A stretch of DNA of 64,000 nucleotides from Betaproteobacteria bacterium (GCA_016873935.1 VGVT01000004.1:26494-90493), one strand, 5' to 3'; positions 1 to 8,658 are shown, counted from the first letter of the stretch. A program made the numbers and translations. Notes: generated from the letters alone by a model not told the origin.

Positions 1-1326
1 CCTGGCCGGGCCGCGCACCATGCTGCAGGAAACCGTGCTGCGCCTGCATGGCATCGCCGGCATCGGCGCGCCGCTGGTGGTGTGCAACAACGACCACCGC
101 TTCCTCATTGCCGAACAGTTGCGCGAGATCGGGGTGGAACCGCTGGGCATCTTCCTCGAGCCCATGGGCCGCAACACGGCGCCGGCGGCGGCGGTGGCGG
201 CGCTGACCCTGCTGAAGCGGGATCCGGAGGCGGTCATGCTGCTCTTGCCCGCGGACCATCTGATCGACGAGTACCGGCCTTCCACGCCGCCGTCGCGGAG
301 GGCATGCGGGCGGTGGCCCAGGGCCGGCTGGTGACCTTCGGCATCGTGCCGGATTCACCGCATACCGGCTACGGCTACATCCAGCGCGGAGAAGCCCTGC
401 AGGGCACGACGGCACGACAGGTGGCCCGCTTCGTGGAGAAGCCGGACGCGGCCACGGCGGAGAAATTCCTGGCCGGCGGCGACTACTTCTGGAACAGCGG
501 CATGTTCCTGTTCTCGGCCCGCCAGTTCGTGGAGGAACTGGGCCGGCTGCGCGCGGACATCCTGGCCGCCTGCGAGCGTGCCCTGGCGGCAGGCGAGCAC
601 GATTTGGACTTTTGCCGCCTGGACAAGGCGGCTTTTGCCGACTGCCCTTCGGATTCCATCGACTACGCGGTGATGGAGAAGACCGCCAACGCCGCCGTGG
701 TGCCGGCGGAAATCGGCTGGAACGACATCGGCGCCTGGTCGGCGCTGTGGGACGTCGGCCTGAAGGATGCGGACGGCAACGTGGTGCGCGGCGACGTCTA
801 CCTCGACGGCGTGAAGCGCAGCTATGTGCGCGCGGAAACCCGCATGGTGGCGGCCCTGGGGGTGGAGGACCTGCTCATCGTGGAGACCGCCGACGCGGTG
901 CTGGTGGCGGACAAGTCCCGTGCCCAGGACGTGAAGAAGGTGGTGGATTACCTGAAGAAATCCGGCCGCACGGAGCACGAATTCCACACCCGCGTGTTCC
1001 GGCCCTGGGGCTGGTACGAGGGCATCGACATGGGCGAGCGCTTCCAGGTCAAGCGCATCATGGTCAAGCCGGGCCACAAGCTCAGCCTGCAAATGCACCA
1101 CCACCGAGCCGAGCATTGGGTGGTGGTGTCCGGCACCGCGCGGGTGACCCGCGACGGGGTCGAGCAGTTGCTGACCGAGGACCAGTCCACCTACATTCCC
1201 CTGGGCACCAGCCACCGCCTGGAGAACCCGGGCAAGGTGCCGCTGCATCTCATCGAGGTGCAGTCCGGCTCCTATCTGGGCGAGGACGACATCGTCCGCT
1301 TCGAGGACGTGTACAAGCGCAACTGA
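1..1326 (+). CDS. manC: Mannose-1-phosphate guanylyltransferase / mannose-6-phosphate isomerase, 5'-partial, frameshifted
   Basis: Bifunctional cytosolic enzyme of GDP-mannose synthesis, supplying mannose-derived sugars for exopolysaccharide or LPS. The nucleotidyltransferase half shows TMLQET at the window edge, GRNTAPA, LPADH, TGYGYI, FVEKP and WNSGMF. The C-terminal cupin (type II isomerase) half carries QMHHHRAEHW. The 5' end lies outside the window. The reading frame changes once at about 269-272: upstream codons are in frame 2 and downstream codons in frame 1. Adding one base there would restore DEVPAFHAAV, as the family requires. This is either a sequence error or a disrupted gene. It converges on xerD with a 4-base gap. 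Family identity is very secure; integrity is not. Confidence 0.9.
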   Translation, partial: PGRAAHHAAGNRAAPAWHRRHRRAAGGVQQRPPLPHCRTVARDRGGTAGHLPRAHGPQHGAGGGGGGADPAEAGSGGGHAALARGPSDRRVPAFHAAVAEGMRAVAQGRLVTFGIVPDSPHTGYGYIQRGEALQGTTARQVARFVEKPDAATAEKFLAGGDYFWNSGMFLFSARQFVEELGRLRADILAACERALAAGEHDLDFCRLDKAAFADCPSDSIDYAVMEKTANAAVVPAEIGWNDIGAWSALWDVGLKDADGNVVRGDVYLDGVKRSYVRAETRMVAALGVEDLLIVETADAVLVADKSRAQDVKKVVDYLKKSGRTEHEFHTRVFRPWGWYEGIDMGERFQVKRIMVKPGHKLSLQMHHHRAEHWVVVSGTARVTRDGVEQLLTEDQSTYIPLGTSHRLENPGKVPLHLIEVQSGSYLGEDDIVRFEDVYKRN

Positions 1327-1330
1327 AGCT

Positions 1331-2230
1331 TCACCCGCGTGGGTGATGTTGCGCGTGCAGTTGCTTCAGGCGCTCCTTGGCGACGTGGGTGTAGATCTGG
1401 GTGGTGGCGATGTCGGCGTGGCCGAGCAGCATCTGCACCACCCTCAGGTCGGCGCCATGGTTGAGCAGGTGGGTGGCGAAGGCATGGCGCAGGGTGTGGG
1501 GGGACAGGGGCGAGCGGATGCCGGCATTGAGGGCATGCTTCTTGATCAGGTACCAGAACATCTGCCGGGTCATGGGGCCGCCCCGCTCGGTGACGAACAG
1601 GGACTCGCAGCCCTTGCCCTTCAATAGCACCGGCCGGGATTCCTTGGCGTAGCGGGCGATCCACTCCCGCGCCTCCTCGCCCAGGGGCACCAGCCGTTCC
1701 TTCCTGCCCTTGCCCATGACCCGCGCCACGCCGTCGGTGAGGCTCACCGCGGCCAGGGGCAGTCCCACCAGTTCCGAGACCCGGAAGCCGGCGGCGTAGA
1801 GGGCTTCCAGCATGGCCCGGTCGCGCAGGCCGTGGGGGGTGTCCGCGTCCGGGGCGTTGAGCAGGGCCTCCACTTCCGTTTCCGAGAGGGTCTTCGGCAG
1901 GGGTTTGGGCAGACGGGGGGCGTCCACGGTCAGGGTGGGGTCGTCCGCGCGCCGGCCTTCCCGCAGCAGCCAGCGGTGGTAGCGCTTGATGGCGGTGAGC
2001 TGGCGCGCCAGGCTGCGGGCGGCGATGCCCTGGTCGAGGGTGCGGTGGGCGAGGAAGGCCTGGATGCGGTCGCGCTGCGCCTGCTGGGGGGCGATGCCTT
2101 GCTCGCCGAGCCAGGCGAAGAGTTGGGTCAGGTCGCGCCGGTAGCTTTCCAGCGAGCGGGGGGAAAGGCCGTCCTCCAGCCAGAGGGCGTCGCAGAAGCG
2201 GTCGAGTTCCGCTTCAAAGGGCGCGCTCAT
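1331..2230 (-). CDS. xerD: Site-specific tyrosine recombinase XerD
   Basis: 299-aa tyrosine recombinase that, with XerC and FtsK, resolves chromosome dimers at dif. An N-terminal SAM-like core-binding domain (about 1-100) precedes the catalytic domain. The full catalytic set is visible: Arg150 (GFRVSEL), Lys174 (GKGRKER), His245 and Arg248 (HTLRHAF), His271 (LLGHADI) and nucleophile Tyr280 (QIYTHV). The start at 2230 (MSAPFEAELD) was chosen because upstream in-frame codons lie inside ogt. The first 17 bases overlap the ogt end, so the two are probably co-transcribed with ogt first. Length and motifs are those of XerD rather than an integron or phage integrase. Confidence 0.95.
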   Translation of the reverse strand: MSAPFEAELDRFCDALWLEDGLSPRSLESYRRDLTQLFAWLGEQGIAPQQAQRDRIQAFLAHRTLDQGIAARSLARQLTAIKRYHRWLLREGRRADDPTLTVDAPRLPKPLPKTLSETEVEALLNAPDADTPHGLRDRAMLEALYAAGFRVSELVGLPLAAVSLTDGVARVMGKGRKERLVPLGEEAREWIARYAKESRPVLLKGKGCESLFVTERGGPMTRQMFWYLIKKHALNAGIRSPLSPHTLRHAFATHLLNHGADLRVVQMLLGHADIATTQIYTHVAKERLKQLHAQHHPRG

Positions 2231-2693
2231 GCCTGAGCAGCCAGCGCTTGATGTCCTGGGAATAGCCGGTGCGGCTGTGCATGAAACCGCCCAGGCCGCC
2301 GTCTGCGGCGATGACCCGGTGGCAGGGGATGACGATGGGCAGGGGGTTGTCGCCCACCGCCTGGCCGACGGCGCGAGGAGCGCTGGTGACCTGCCGGGCG
2401 ATATCGCCATAGCTGCGGGTCTGGCCGGCGGGAATGGCCAGCAGGGCGTTCCAGACCCGTTGCCGGAAGGGGGTGCCGATCGGTTCGAGGGGCAGGTCGA
2501 AGACGTGCTCGGGGTCGGCGTAGTAGGCGGCGAGTTCTTTTTCCAGCCGTTTGACCAGGGGCAGGCCCGAGGCGACCGGCTTGCTGCCCGGCGCCAGGAA
2601 TTCCAGGCCGGTGAGGTGGCCGTCGGCGACGCGCACTCCCAGGGCGCCGAAGGGGGCGCGGAGGATGGCGGTGTAGTCGGTGGAGGGATTCAT
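2214..2693 (-). CDS. ogt: Methylated-DNA--protein-cysteine S-methyltransferase
   Basis: 159-aa suicide repair protein that takes the alkyl group from O6-alkylguanine onto its own cysteine. The active-site motif PIVIPCHRVI places the acceptor at Cys124, and the preceding helix-turn-helix region (RSYGDIARQ) is present. There is no Ada-type regulatory domain, so this is the single-domain Ogt form. The stop overlaps the xerD start by 17 bases, which suggests translational coupling. The region after PCHR reads GGLGGFMHSRTGYSQ, a normal variant of the family's hairpin region. Confidence 0.93.
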   Translation of the reverse strand: MNPSTDYTAILRAPFGALGVRVADGHLTGLEFLAPGSKPVASGLPLVKRLEKELAAYYADPEHVFDLPLEPIGTPFRQRVWNALLAIPAGQTRSYGDIARQVTSAPRAVGQAVGDNPLPIVIPCHRVIAADGGLGGFMHSRTGYSQDIKRWLLRHERAL

Positions 2694-2725
2694 GCCGGCA
2701 TTGTCGGGCCATCCCGCGCAAATGG

Positions 2726-2761
2726 AAACGGCCGCCAGGTGCTGAACCCAAGCGGCCGTTT
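2726..2761 (-). terminator. Hairpin between the Rieske gene and ogt
   Basis: Perfect 10-bp inverted repeat (AAACGGCCGC / GCGGCCGTTT) with a 16-base loop, just downstream of the Rieske oxygenase stop on the minus strand. The run of T after the stem is short, so intrinsic termination is plausible but may be partial. Confidence 0.45.
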
Positions 2762-2777
2762 GCCGGGGTGTTTCCGC

Positions 2778-3884
2778 TTACAGATGCGGCTCGATCATCC
2801 GTCGCAGCCACTCGTGGAAGTGCACCATGCCGTCTTCCATGGGCGACTGGTAGGGGCCTTGCTGGCTGATGCCCTGCGCGTACAGGGCCTTGCGGCCCTT
2901 GTGCATGCCGTAGCAGATGTCGTCGTCCTCGATCGCGGTCTCCCGATAGGCGGCCTGTTCGGCTTCGACGAAGTCGCGCTCGAACAGCAGGATGTCCTCG
3001 GGGTAGTAGTACTCCACCACGTTGAGGCAGGACTCGATGCCGGTGGGGATGATGTTGCTGACCACCAGGGTGTGCGGATACCACTCCACCATGAGGGTGG
3101 GGTAGTAGGTGAGCCAGATGGCGCCGTGGGCCGGGTCCTTGCCTTCCCGGTAGCGCTTCACCTGCTGCGACCAGCGGTTGTAGACGGCGCTGCCGGGGCG
3201 GTCGAGGTGGTCCTTGATGCCCACGGTCTGTACCGAATACATCTCGCCGTATTCCCATTTCAGTTCGTCGCAGTCGACGAACTGGCCCAGGCCCGGGTGG
3301 TAGGGCACGACGTGGTAGTCCTCCAGGTAGACCTCGATGAAGGTCTTCCAGTTGAAGTCGTACCGGGTGACGTGCGTGCTGTCGTAGAGGAAGCCACTGA
3401 AATCCATATCGGCGGCCACGCCCAGCCCGGCGAGATCGGTGTGCACATCGCGGGGGCCGGCGAAGAGCAGGCCGTTCCAGTTCTTCAGGGCGGTCTTGTG
3501 CAGGTGCAGGCAGGGATTCTCGGGGAAATGGGGGGCGCCCATGAGCTGGCCCCGGGTGTCGTAGGTCCAACGGTGGAAGGGGCAGACGATGTGCTGGGCG
3601 TTGCCCCGGCCTTGCAGCATCCGCGCCTGGCGGTGGCGGCAGACGTTGGACAGCAGTTCGATGCCGTTGGGGTTGTTCACCAGCATCTTGCCGCCGTCAT
3701 GCAGCCAGTCGAGCACGTGGTAGTCGCCCAACTCGGGGGTCATCAGGCCGTGGCCCACATAGTTGGCGCCGCGCTTGAACAGGAGTTCCATCTCCAGTTC
3801 GTAAATCTTGGGGTCGAAATACCAGTGCACCGGCAAGGCGGGGGAAACCTTGTTGAGCAGTGCCGCGGAATTGAGTTCGGTCAT
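2778..3884 (-). CDS. Rieske 2Fe-2S aromatic ring-hydroxylating oxygenase, alpha subunit
   Basis: About 368-aa oxygenase component that uses a Rieske cluster to pass electrons to a mononuclear iron, which activates O2 for hydroxylation. With the start at 3884 (MTELNSAALL), the Rieske ligands are Cys82-x-His84 and Cys101-x2-His104 (CRHRQ, CPFHRW). The iron site follows as LEDYHVVPYH (Asp, His, His). This start has GGAGG upstream on the minus strand and removes a 12-residue extension. No beta subunit, ferredoxin or reductase lies next to it, so the substrate and electron donor are unknown. It could act on an aromatic acid, a quaternary amine or a sterol-like compound. Confidence 0.88.
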   Translation of the reverse strand: MTELNSAALLNKVSPALPVHWYFDPKIYELEMELLFKRGANYVGHGLMTPELGDYHVLDWLHDGGKMLVNNPNGIELLSNVCRHRQARMLQGRGNAQHIVCPFHRWTYDTRGQLMGAPHFPENPCLHLHKTALKNWNGLLFAGPRDVHTDLAGLGVAADMDFSGFLYDSTHVTRYDFNWKTFIEVYLEDYHVVPYHPGLGQFVDCDELKWEYGEMYSVQTVGIKDHLDRPGSAVYNRWSQQVKRYREGKDPAHGAIWLTYYPTLMVEWYPHTLVVSNIIPTGIESCLNVVEYYYPEDILLFERDFVEAEQAAYRETAIEDDDICYGMHKGRKALYAQGISQQGPYQSPMEDGMVHFHEWLRRMIEPHL

Positions 3885-3999
3885 GATCCCCGTATCCTCC
3901 AGAAAATCCAGACAAAACAAGGGTTAACAAAGGGGCAAAGGAAGGTGGGGATTATGCCCCGCCCCCACCCCCCGGGCAAGGCGACACGCATATCCGGAT

Positions 4000-4797
4000 T
4001 CAGCGTTTGCGGGGCTCGGCGAGGTGGGCCAGCTCCTCTGCGCCGAAGCCGGCGGCCCGGCGGGCGGCCTCGTTGAAGGGGCGACGCGGGCGGGGCACGC
4101 CGGGGGTGTCCAGCAGCGCCTGAAAGGCGGCCTCGGGCTCCAGGCCGCGTTGGGCGCAAAGGTGGCGGAACCAGCGGTCGCCGGCGGCGACGTGGCCGAT
4201 CTCGTCGCGCAGGATGATGTCCAGGATGGCGGCCCCGGCGCGGTCGCCGTAACCGCGCAGCTTGCGCTGGATGTCCGGCGTCACGTCCAGGCCTCGCGCT
4301 TCCAGCAGGCGGGGAACCAGGGCCATGCGGGCGAGGGGATCGTGGGCGGTCTTCTTCGCCATTTCCCAGAGACCGGCGTGGGCGGGAAAGTCGCCGTAGT
4401 CGCGCTGCAGCCCGCGCAGGTGGTCACGCAGCAGGCGGAAGTGGTAGGACTCCTCCGCCGCCACCTGCAACCAGTCGGCGTAGAACGCCGGGGGCAAGCC
4501 GGGGAAACGCTGCACCGCGTCGAGGGCCAGGTTGATGGCGTTGAATTCGATGTGGGCCAGGGCGTGGATCAGAGCGGCGTGGTTCTCCGGGCCGTTCAAC
4601 TCACGCCGGGGCATGGCCCTGGGCGGGGCGAGCACGGGCCGGTCGGGCAGGCCTGGGCTATCCAGGGCCGGGTCGGCCCCGGCCTCGAGGACGAGGCGGC
4701 CGGCTTGCCACTCCGCCCAAAGCCTTTCGGCGCCGGCCAGCTTGGCCTCGACGTCCCTTTCCGCCAGCACGGCGCGGGCGGCCTGGCGGACGTTCAT
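4000..4797 (-). CDS. DUF455 family ferritin-like protein
   Basis: 265-aa protein of the DUF455 (COG2833) family, annotated as ferritin-like with a predicted di-metal helical bundle; the physiological role is not established. Helical segments carry likely metal ligands: AHIEFNAINLALD, AAEESYHF and RDEIGHVAAGD. The start at 4797 overlaps the stop of the VanZ-like gene in an ATGA, so the two are translationally coupled. Base composition matches its neighbours. Confidence 0.85.
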   Translation of the reverse strand: MNVRQAARAVLAERDVEAKLAGAERLWAEWQAGRLVLEAGADPALDSPGLPDRPVLAPPRAMPRRELNGPENHAALIHALAHIEFNAINLALDAVQRFPGLPPAFYADWLQVAAEESYHFRLLRDHLRGLQRDYGDFPAHAGLWEMAKKTAHDPLARMALVPRLLEARGLDVTPDIQRKLRGYGDRAGAAILDIILRDEIGHVAAGDRWFRHLCAQRGLEPEAAFQALLDTPGVPRPRRPFNEAARRAAGFGAEELAHLAEPRKR

Positions 4798-5183
4798 CGC
4801 GCGACTCCACGCTCCAGGCGGGCCAGCCAATTCGGCGCCCACCCACTGACCAGCCAGCCCAGGCCGATGCCGAGGCAGTTGGCCGCCAGGTCGAGGAACT
4901 CGCCGCTGCGGATTCCTCCCCAGTGTTGCAGGAGTTCCAGCGCTCCACCCATGAGCAGGAAAGCCACCGCGAGGCGCCGCGGGCCGGGCACGAGCTGCGT
5001 CCACCAGGCCATCAGCGTGGAATAGGCGAGTACGTGGCCGAGCTTGTCGGCGTGGCTGAAGGAGGGGGAGGGCGGTTGCGGAGTAAGGGCGAAATAGACC
5101 ACCAGGAGGATCAGCCCCCAGCCCACAGACCACCACAACAGCGGCCGCGCGAGCGGCGCGGCGGGCGGCGGGACGACAGGCAT
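4794..5183 (-). CDS. VanZ-like family membrane protein
   Basis: 129-aa integral membrane protein of the VanZ-like family. About four transmembrane helices can be read: residues 15-35, 50-68, 70-90 and 95-115. The family motif DKLGHVLAYSTLMAWW and the LDLAANCLGIGLGW segment are present. VanZ-like proteins are linked to antibiotic or envelope-stress tolerance in some Gram-positives; in betaproteobacteria the role is unknown. It ends in an ATGA overlap with the DUF455 gene. Confidence 0.82.
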   Translation of the reverse strand: MPVVPPPAAPLARPLLWWSVGWGLILLVVYFALTPQPPSPSFSHADKLGHVLAYSTLMAWWTQLVPGPRRLAVAFLLMGGALELLQHWGGIRSGEFLDLAANCLGIGLGWLVSGWAPNWLARLERGVAR

Positions 5184-5193
5184 GACGCGGTAC

Positions 5194-5805
5194 TCAGCGG
5201 AACTCGAGCATCTCCGTCAGCGGCAGGCGTTGCTTCTCGCCCGCGGGGTGGGCGCAGTAACCCAGCGGCAGCACCAGCACCGGCTGGCTGATGCGGGCAT
5301 CGATGTCGAGCACGCGGCAGAGTTCGCCGGGGATGAAGCCGCCGATGGCGCAGGAATCGACACCGATGCCGGCGGCGGCGGTCATCATGTTGGCGGCGGC
5401 GATGTGGCACTGGGCGGCGCTCCAGGTCGGTACATCGGTGGCGGCGTGGAATTCACGGTAATTGCGGAGGGCGCCCTGCAGCGCCTCGGCCTGCGGATAC
5501 TCGCGTGCCATGAGCCGGCGTACATAGGGGGAATCGGGGTGCAGTTCGGCGAGGCGAGCGAGGATCACCACCACCACGCTGGCGGATCCCACCTGTGCTT
5601 GTCCGAAACACGCCGCCTGCAGCGCCTGCTTGTCGGCGGCCTGCTCGAAGACGATGAATTTCCACTGTTCCAGCCCGAAGGAGGAGGGGGAAAGACGGCC
5701 GGCCTCGAGGATGAATTCCAGGTCCTCGCGCGGCAATGCTCTGTCCGGCAGGAACTGGTGGCAGGCATGGCGTCTCAGGAATAATTGCAGCAGTTCGTTT
5801 CTCAT
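5194..5805 (-). CDS. Nitroreductase family protein
   Basis: 203-aa FMN-dependent NAD(P)H oxidoreductase of the nitroreductase superfamily. The N-terminal FMN-binding pattern is recognisable (RLSPSSFGLEQWKFIVF), as is the later AAANMMTAAAGIGVDSCAIGG segment and a C-terminal LVLPLGYCA strand. The start at 5805 (MRNELLQLF) was chosen because it matches family N-termini; upstream codons run antisense into the next gene. It probably reduces quinones or nitro-compounds, but the substrate cannot be told from sequence. It lies 10 bases upstream of the VanZ-like gene and probably shares its transcript. Confidence 0.87.
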   Translation of the reverse strand: MRNELLQLFLRRHACHQFLPDRALPREDLEFILEAGRLSPSSFGLEQWKFIVFEQAADKQALQAACFGQAQVGSASVVVVILARLAELHPDSPYVRRLMAREYPQAEALQGALRNYREFHAATDVPTWSAAQCHIAAANMMTAAAGIGVDSCAIGGFIPGELCRVLDIDARISQPVLVLPLGYCAHPAGEKQRLPLTEMLEFR

Positions 5806-5865
5806 ACTGGCGGCCCGGTGAAAACCACGGCATTCTAGCCATTCGTTCGCGGTTGGATATCCCCC

Positions 5866-6279
5866 ATGTGGCGATTGCCCAAGCCCAAATTCAAGGTTCT
5901 CATGTACGGACCGGAGCTGCCGTCCGGCGGTGTGCCCGGGCTGGCGCATTTCGAGCCCGGGATTCTGGTGCTGGAGGGCATGGGTTACTGGTTTACCGTG
6001 CAATTTCCCCAGGTCGGCCTGGAGACCGGCGGCTATGACGGTCGCCAGTGGATGATCATCTGGAAGTCTCACGCCGGCCCCATGAAGGCGCTGTTGCAGG
6101 GCGGCGATGCCATCGATCTGTTCATTGAGTATGCGCCACCGGAACTTGCGGATCGGTTGCTACTTGCCCGCCGCCGGCGTTGGCCGGGTCAGGCGCGCAA
6201 GTGGCTGGGCGCGGCGATCCTGCTGATCCTGCTGGCTTTGCTGGCCGCCAGCCTGTTCTGGCCGACCCCGCTGCGTTGA
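5866..6279 (+). CDS. Hypothetical protein with one C-terminal transmembrane helix
   Basis: 137-aa protein not recognised as a member of any named family. The first 110 residues are a compact soluble-looking domain with many Gly and aromatic residues (EGMGYWFTVQFPQVG, RQWMIIWKSH). A very basic patch (LLARRRRW) and one hydrophobic helix at about 113-132 follow. That topology suggests a tail-anchored inner-membrane protein with a cytosolic domain. The composition is coding-like and the gene stands alone, divergent from the nitroreductase gene. Confidence 0.7.
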   Translation: MWRLPKPKFKVLMYGPELPSGGVPGLAHFEPGILVLEGMGYWFTVQFPQVGLETGGYDGRQWMIIWKSHAGPMKALLQGGDAIDLFIEYAPPELADRLLLARRRRWPGQARKWLGAAILLILLALLAASLFWPTPLR

Positions 6280-6488
6280 ACCCGGCCTCCTTCGACTGCG
6301 CGCGGGGGAGTGAAATGCATCACAGAGCCTGAAGCCCCGGCTTCATACACTGGTGCCACCTTCCACCCGCGCGAAGCATGCGAGCCATGGCACCCAAGTC
6401 CACCGTTTCCGGCACAATAGACGGCACCGACCTCAGCAGGTGCAAGGAATCAGCCTCTCCCGCAACTCTGGGAATGCTCGCCACAGCC

Positions 6489-7181
6489 ATGGATATCGCC
6501 GAACTGCGCAAACGTAGCGTGATCTTCTCCGCCCTCGACGAGGAGGAGGCCGCCACCGTCCTGAAGATGGCCCGCATGGTGCAGCATCCGGCGCGCCACA
6601 CGGTGTTCCAGGAGGGCGAGCCCGGCGACCACCTGCTGGTAGTGATGCAGGGAAGGGTCAAGGTCAGCCTGGTCTCCCAGGATGGCAAGGAGGCGATCCT
6701 CAGCATCCTCGAGCCCGGCGACCTCTTCGGGGAAATGGCCCTGCTCGATGGCGAGGCACGTAGCGCCTCGGTCACCACCATGGAGCCTTGCAGTTTCCTG
6801 GTGCTGTGGCGGCGGGATTTCCTGCCTTTCCTGGAGCGCAACCCGCGGGTCGCTCTCAAGCTTCTCGCGGCCTTGTCCAAGCGGCTGCGCGCCACCAACG
6901 ACATGGTGGGCAATCTCAGCTTCCTGAACCTGCCCGCACGCCTGGCGCGCATCCTCATCAATCTGGGGCAGCAGTACGGCAAGCTGACCGCCGAAGGCAT
7001 CGCCATCGGCCTCAAGCTCTCGCAGGAGGAACTCGGCAACCTGGTCGGTGTGTCGCGGGAAAGCGTCAACCGGCAGGTGCGGCATTGGGTGGAGGCCGGG
7101 GTGCTGGATTACACGCATGGCACCATCGTTCTGAAAAACTCCGACCTGCTGTTCCGCGAGGCGCTGAACTCCGAACGCTGA
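6489..7181 (+). CDS. Crp/Fnr family transcriptional regulator
   Basis: About 230-aa regulator. An N-terminal cyclic-nucleotide-binding beta-roll (about 15-125) contains the phosphate-binding cassette pattern FGEMALLDGEARSASV, so cAMP or a related ligand is possible. A Crp-type helix-turn-helix near the C-terminus reads SQEELGNLVGVSRESVNRQV. There are no Fnr-type N-terminal cysteines, so it is not an oxygen-sensing iron-sulfur form. The start MDIAELRKRS at 6489 fits family N-termini; an in-frame ATG at 6378 would add 37 atypical residues. The gene ends at a terminator-like hairpin shared with the convergent gene. Confidence 0.88.
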   Translation: MDIAELRKRSVIFSALDEEEAATVLKMARMVQHPARHTVFQEGEPGDHLLVVMQGRVKVSLVSQDGKEAILSILEPGDLFGEMALLDGEARSASVTTMEPCSFLVLWRRDFLPFLERNPRVALKLLAALSKRLRATNDMVGNLSFLNLPARLARILINLGQQYGKLTAEGIAIGLKLSQEELGNLVGVSRESVNRQVRHWVEAGVLDYTHGTIVLKNSDLLFREALNSER

Positions 7182-7189
7182 AATAATAA

Positions 7190-7211
7190 GAGCCCTTCTC
7201 GCGAAGGGCTC
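7190..7211 (-). terminator. Intrinsic terminator between convergent genes
   Basis: Perfect 9-bp stem (GAGCCCTTC / GAAGGGCTC) with a TCGC loop. Read on the minus strand it is followed by TTATTATTT, giving a terminator for the repeat-protein gene. It may also stop the plus-strand Crp/Fnr transcript. Confidence 0.75.
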
Positions 7212-7230
7212 CGGGCGGGACAAGAGGGGC

Positions 7231-8658
7231 TTACTTGGGGGAAACGCCGAGCGCCTTGACGGTCTCGATGTTCAGGTAGCCGTCCTGGGCAATGCCCTTG
7301 GCTTTCTGATAATCGGCCACCGCCTTCATGGTGGCGTTGTCGAGTTGTCCGGCGACGCCCGGGGTGAAGCCGGCAGCCTTCAGCGCGGCCTGGATTTCCG
7401 TGATCTTGGCGGGCGTGGCGTTTACGTCGCAGAGCACCGAAGTCCAGTATTCCTGCACCGGGCAGACCATGACTTCCTGAGGAACGTCGGCGTACTCGGC
7501 CGGGATCGGCACGCGCACTTCCTTCGCCGCGGCCACCAGCTTGGTGACTTCGCGCTCGGCATACTCGGCGGGAATGGGAATGCGCTTCTCGGTGGCGGGA
7601 GTGACCACGGTCATGATTTCACGTTCGTAGTCCACCGGCACCACCTTGGTCACCGTGGTAGCCGGTTTCACCAGCTTCTTCACTTCCTTCTCGGCGTATT
7701 CCGCGGGGATCTGCACGGTGCGGGTGCTGGCGGGGGTCTTCAGCACGGTCTTCTTGACGGTCTGGTACTCAGCCGGAATGTCCTCGTAGCGCACGCTGGC
7801 TGGGGACTTCAGCACCTGGCGGGTGATGGTCTGGTATTCGGCGGGCACTTCCACCAGGCACATGATCTCGCCGGTGGAAGCGTCGATTTTCTGGATGTTG
7901 GTCTGGGTGCCGGGTTTCCAGGTGGTGTAGGCCTCGCGTACCAGTTTCTTCTCGGAAACGGTTTCGTAGACTGCGGGGACCTCGATGGCTTTGCGGCTGG
8001 CGGGCTTCACCATGACTTTTTCCTCGACGTCCTCGTAGACCGCGGGGACGGGATCGAGGCGGGTGCTGGCTTCCTTGACCAGGGCGCGTTCCTTGACGGT
8101 CTCGAAGACGGCGGGCACCACTTCCTGGATTTCCTCGCTCTGCACCCGCACCTTCACCGCCTTGTAGACGGGCGGCACGATCTCGATGCGCTCGCCGGCT
8201 TCCTTGACCAGCACCCTTTCCTTCACCGTTTCGTACTTGGCGGGGATGGTCTCGATGCGCTCGCTGGCTTCCTTCACCAGCTTGCGGACCTTGTCGGTGC
8301 GGAACTGTGCGGGACGGACCACTTTGGCGTAGCACTCGCCAGCCTTCGCGTTCATCGGCGTCTTGTCGCCCAGCAAGGTGCCCGGAGGCAGTGGGCAGGG
8401 CGCGGGCTTGGCCGCGGGCTTGGCGGCAGGCGCAGGTTTTTTGTCCTCGACGCAGCCCGGATCCAGCAGGGCACGGCCGGGGCAGCCGATCGTGCGGTAC
8501 AGCTCGAAGCCGGTGGTGTTACCGACCTAATTGCCACTTGCCTTGTTCTCGGGGTCGTAGAAGCTGCCTTGCGCAGAACTGGCGACGGCGGAGCCGGCCA
8601 GGGCGCCGCAGCCGATGGCGAGCAGGGCGATGTTCAGGGTCTTAAGCGATAAGGTCAT
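7231..8658 (-). CDS. Secreted 12-repeat protein with C-terminal peptidoglycan-binding domain, in-frame amber codon
   Basis: Read from ATG 8658 (good AGGAG upstream), the gene encodes a signal peptide ending near AVASSA, a Cys-containing Pro/Ala/Lys linker, then about twelve 20-24-residue repeats of the type PAxYETVxExxLVKxAS. It ends with a peptidoglycan-binding-1 domain (about the last 65 residues, ITEIQAALKAAGFTPG). Codon 44 is TAG (8527-8529), in frame and inside otherwise protein-like sequence (KASGN-stop-VGNTTGFELYR). A CAG, TAC or TGG there would give a 475-residue envelope protein. The longest uninterrupted ATG-started frame is 7231-8376 (381 aa), which lacks the signal peptide. It is either a nonsense allele or a sequence error. 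The repeats have no known function. Confidence 0.75.

Noticed and set aside
1332..1345. CACCC/GGGTG hairpin between manC and xerD
   Set aside because: Short, no T tract, and located in the last codons of xerD.
2229..4076. 615-aa plus-strand open frame across ogt and the Rieske gene
   Set aside because: Antisense to two well-supported genes and low complexity in composition.
8527..8529. Amber codon reassignment to explain the internal TAG
   Set aside because: TAG is the natural stop of several genes here, including soxX, soxA, pilC and terC.
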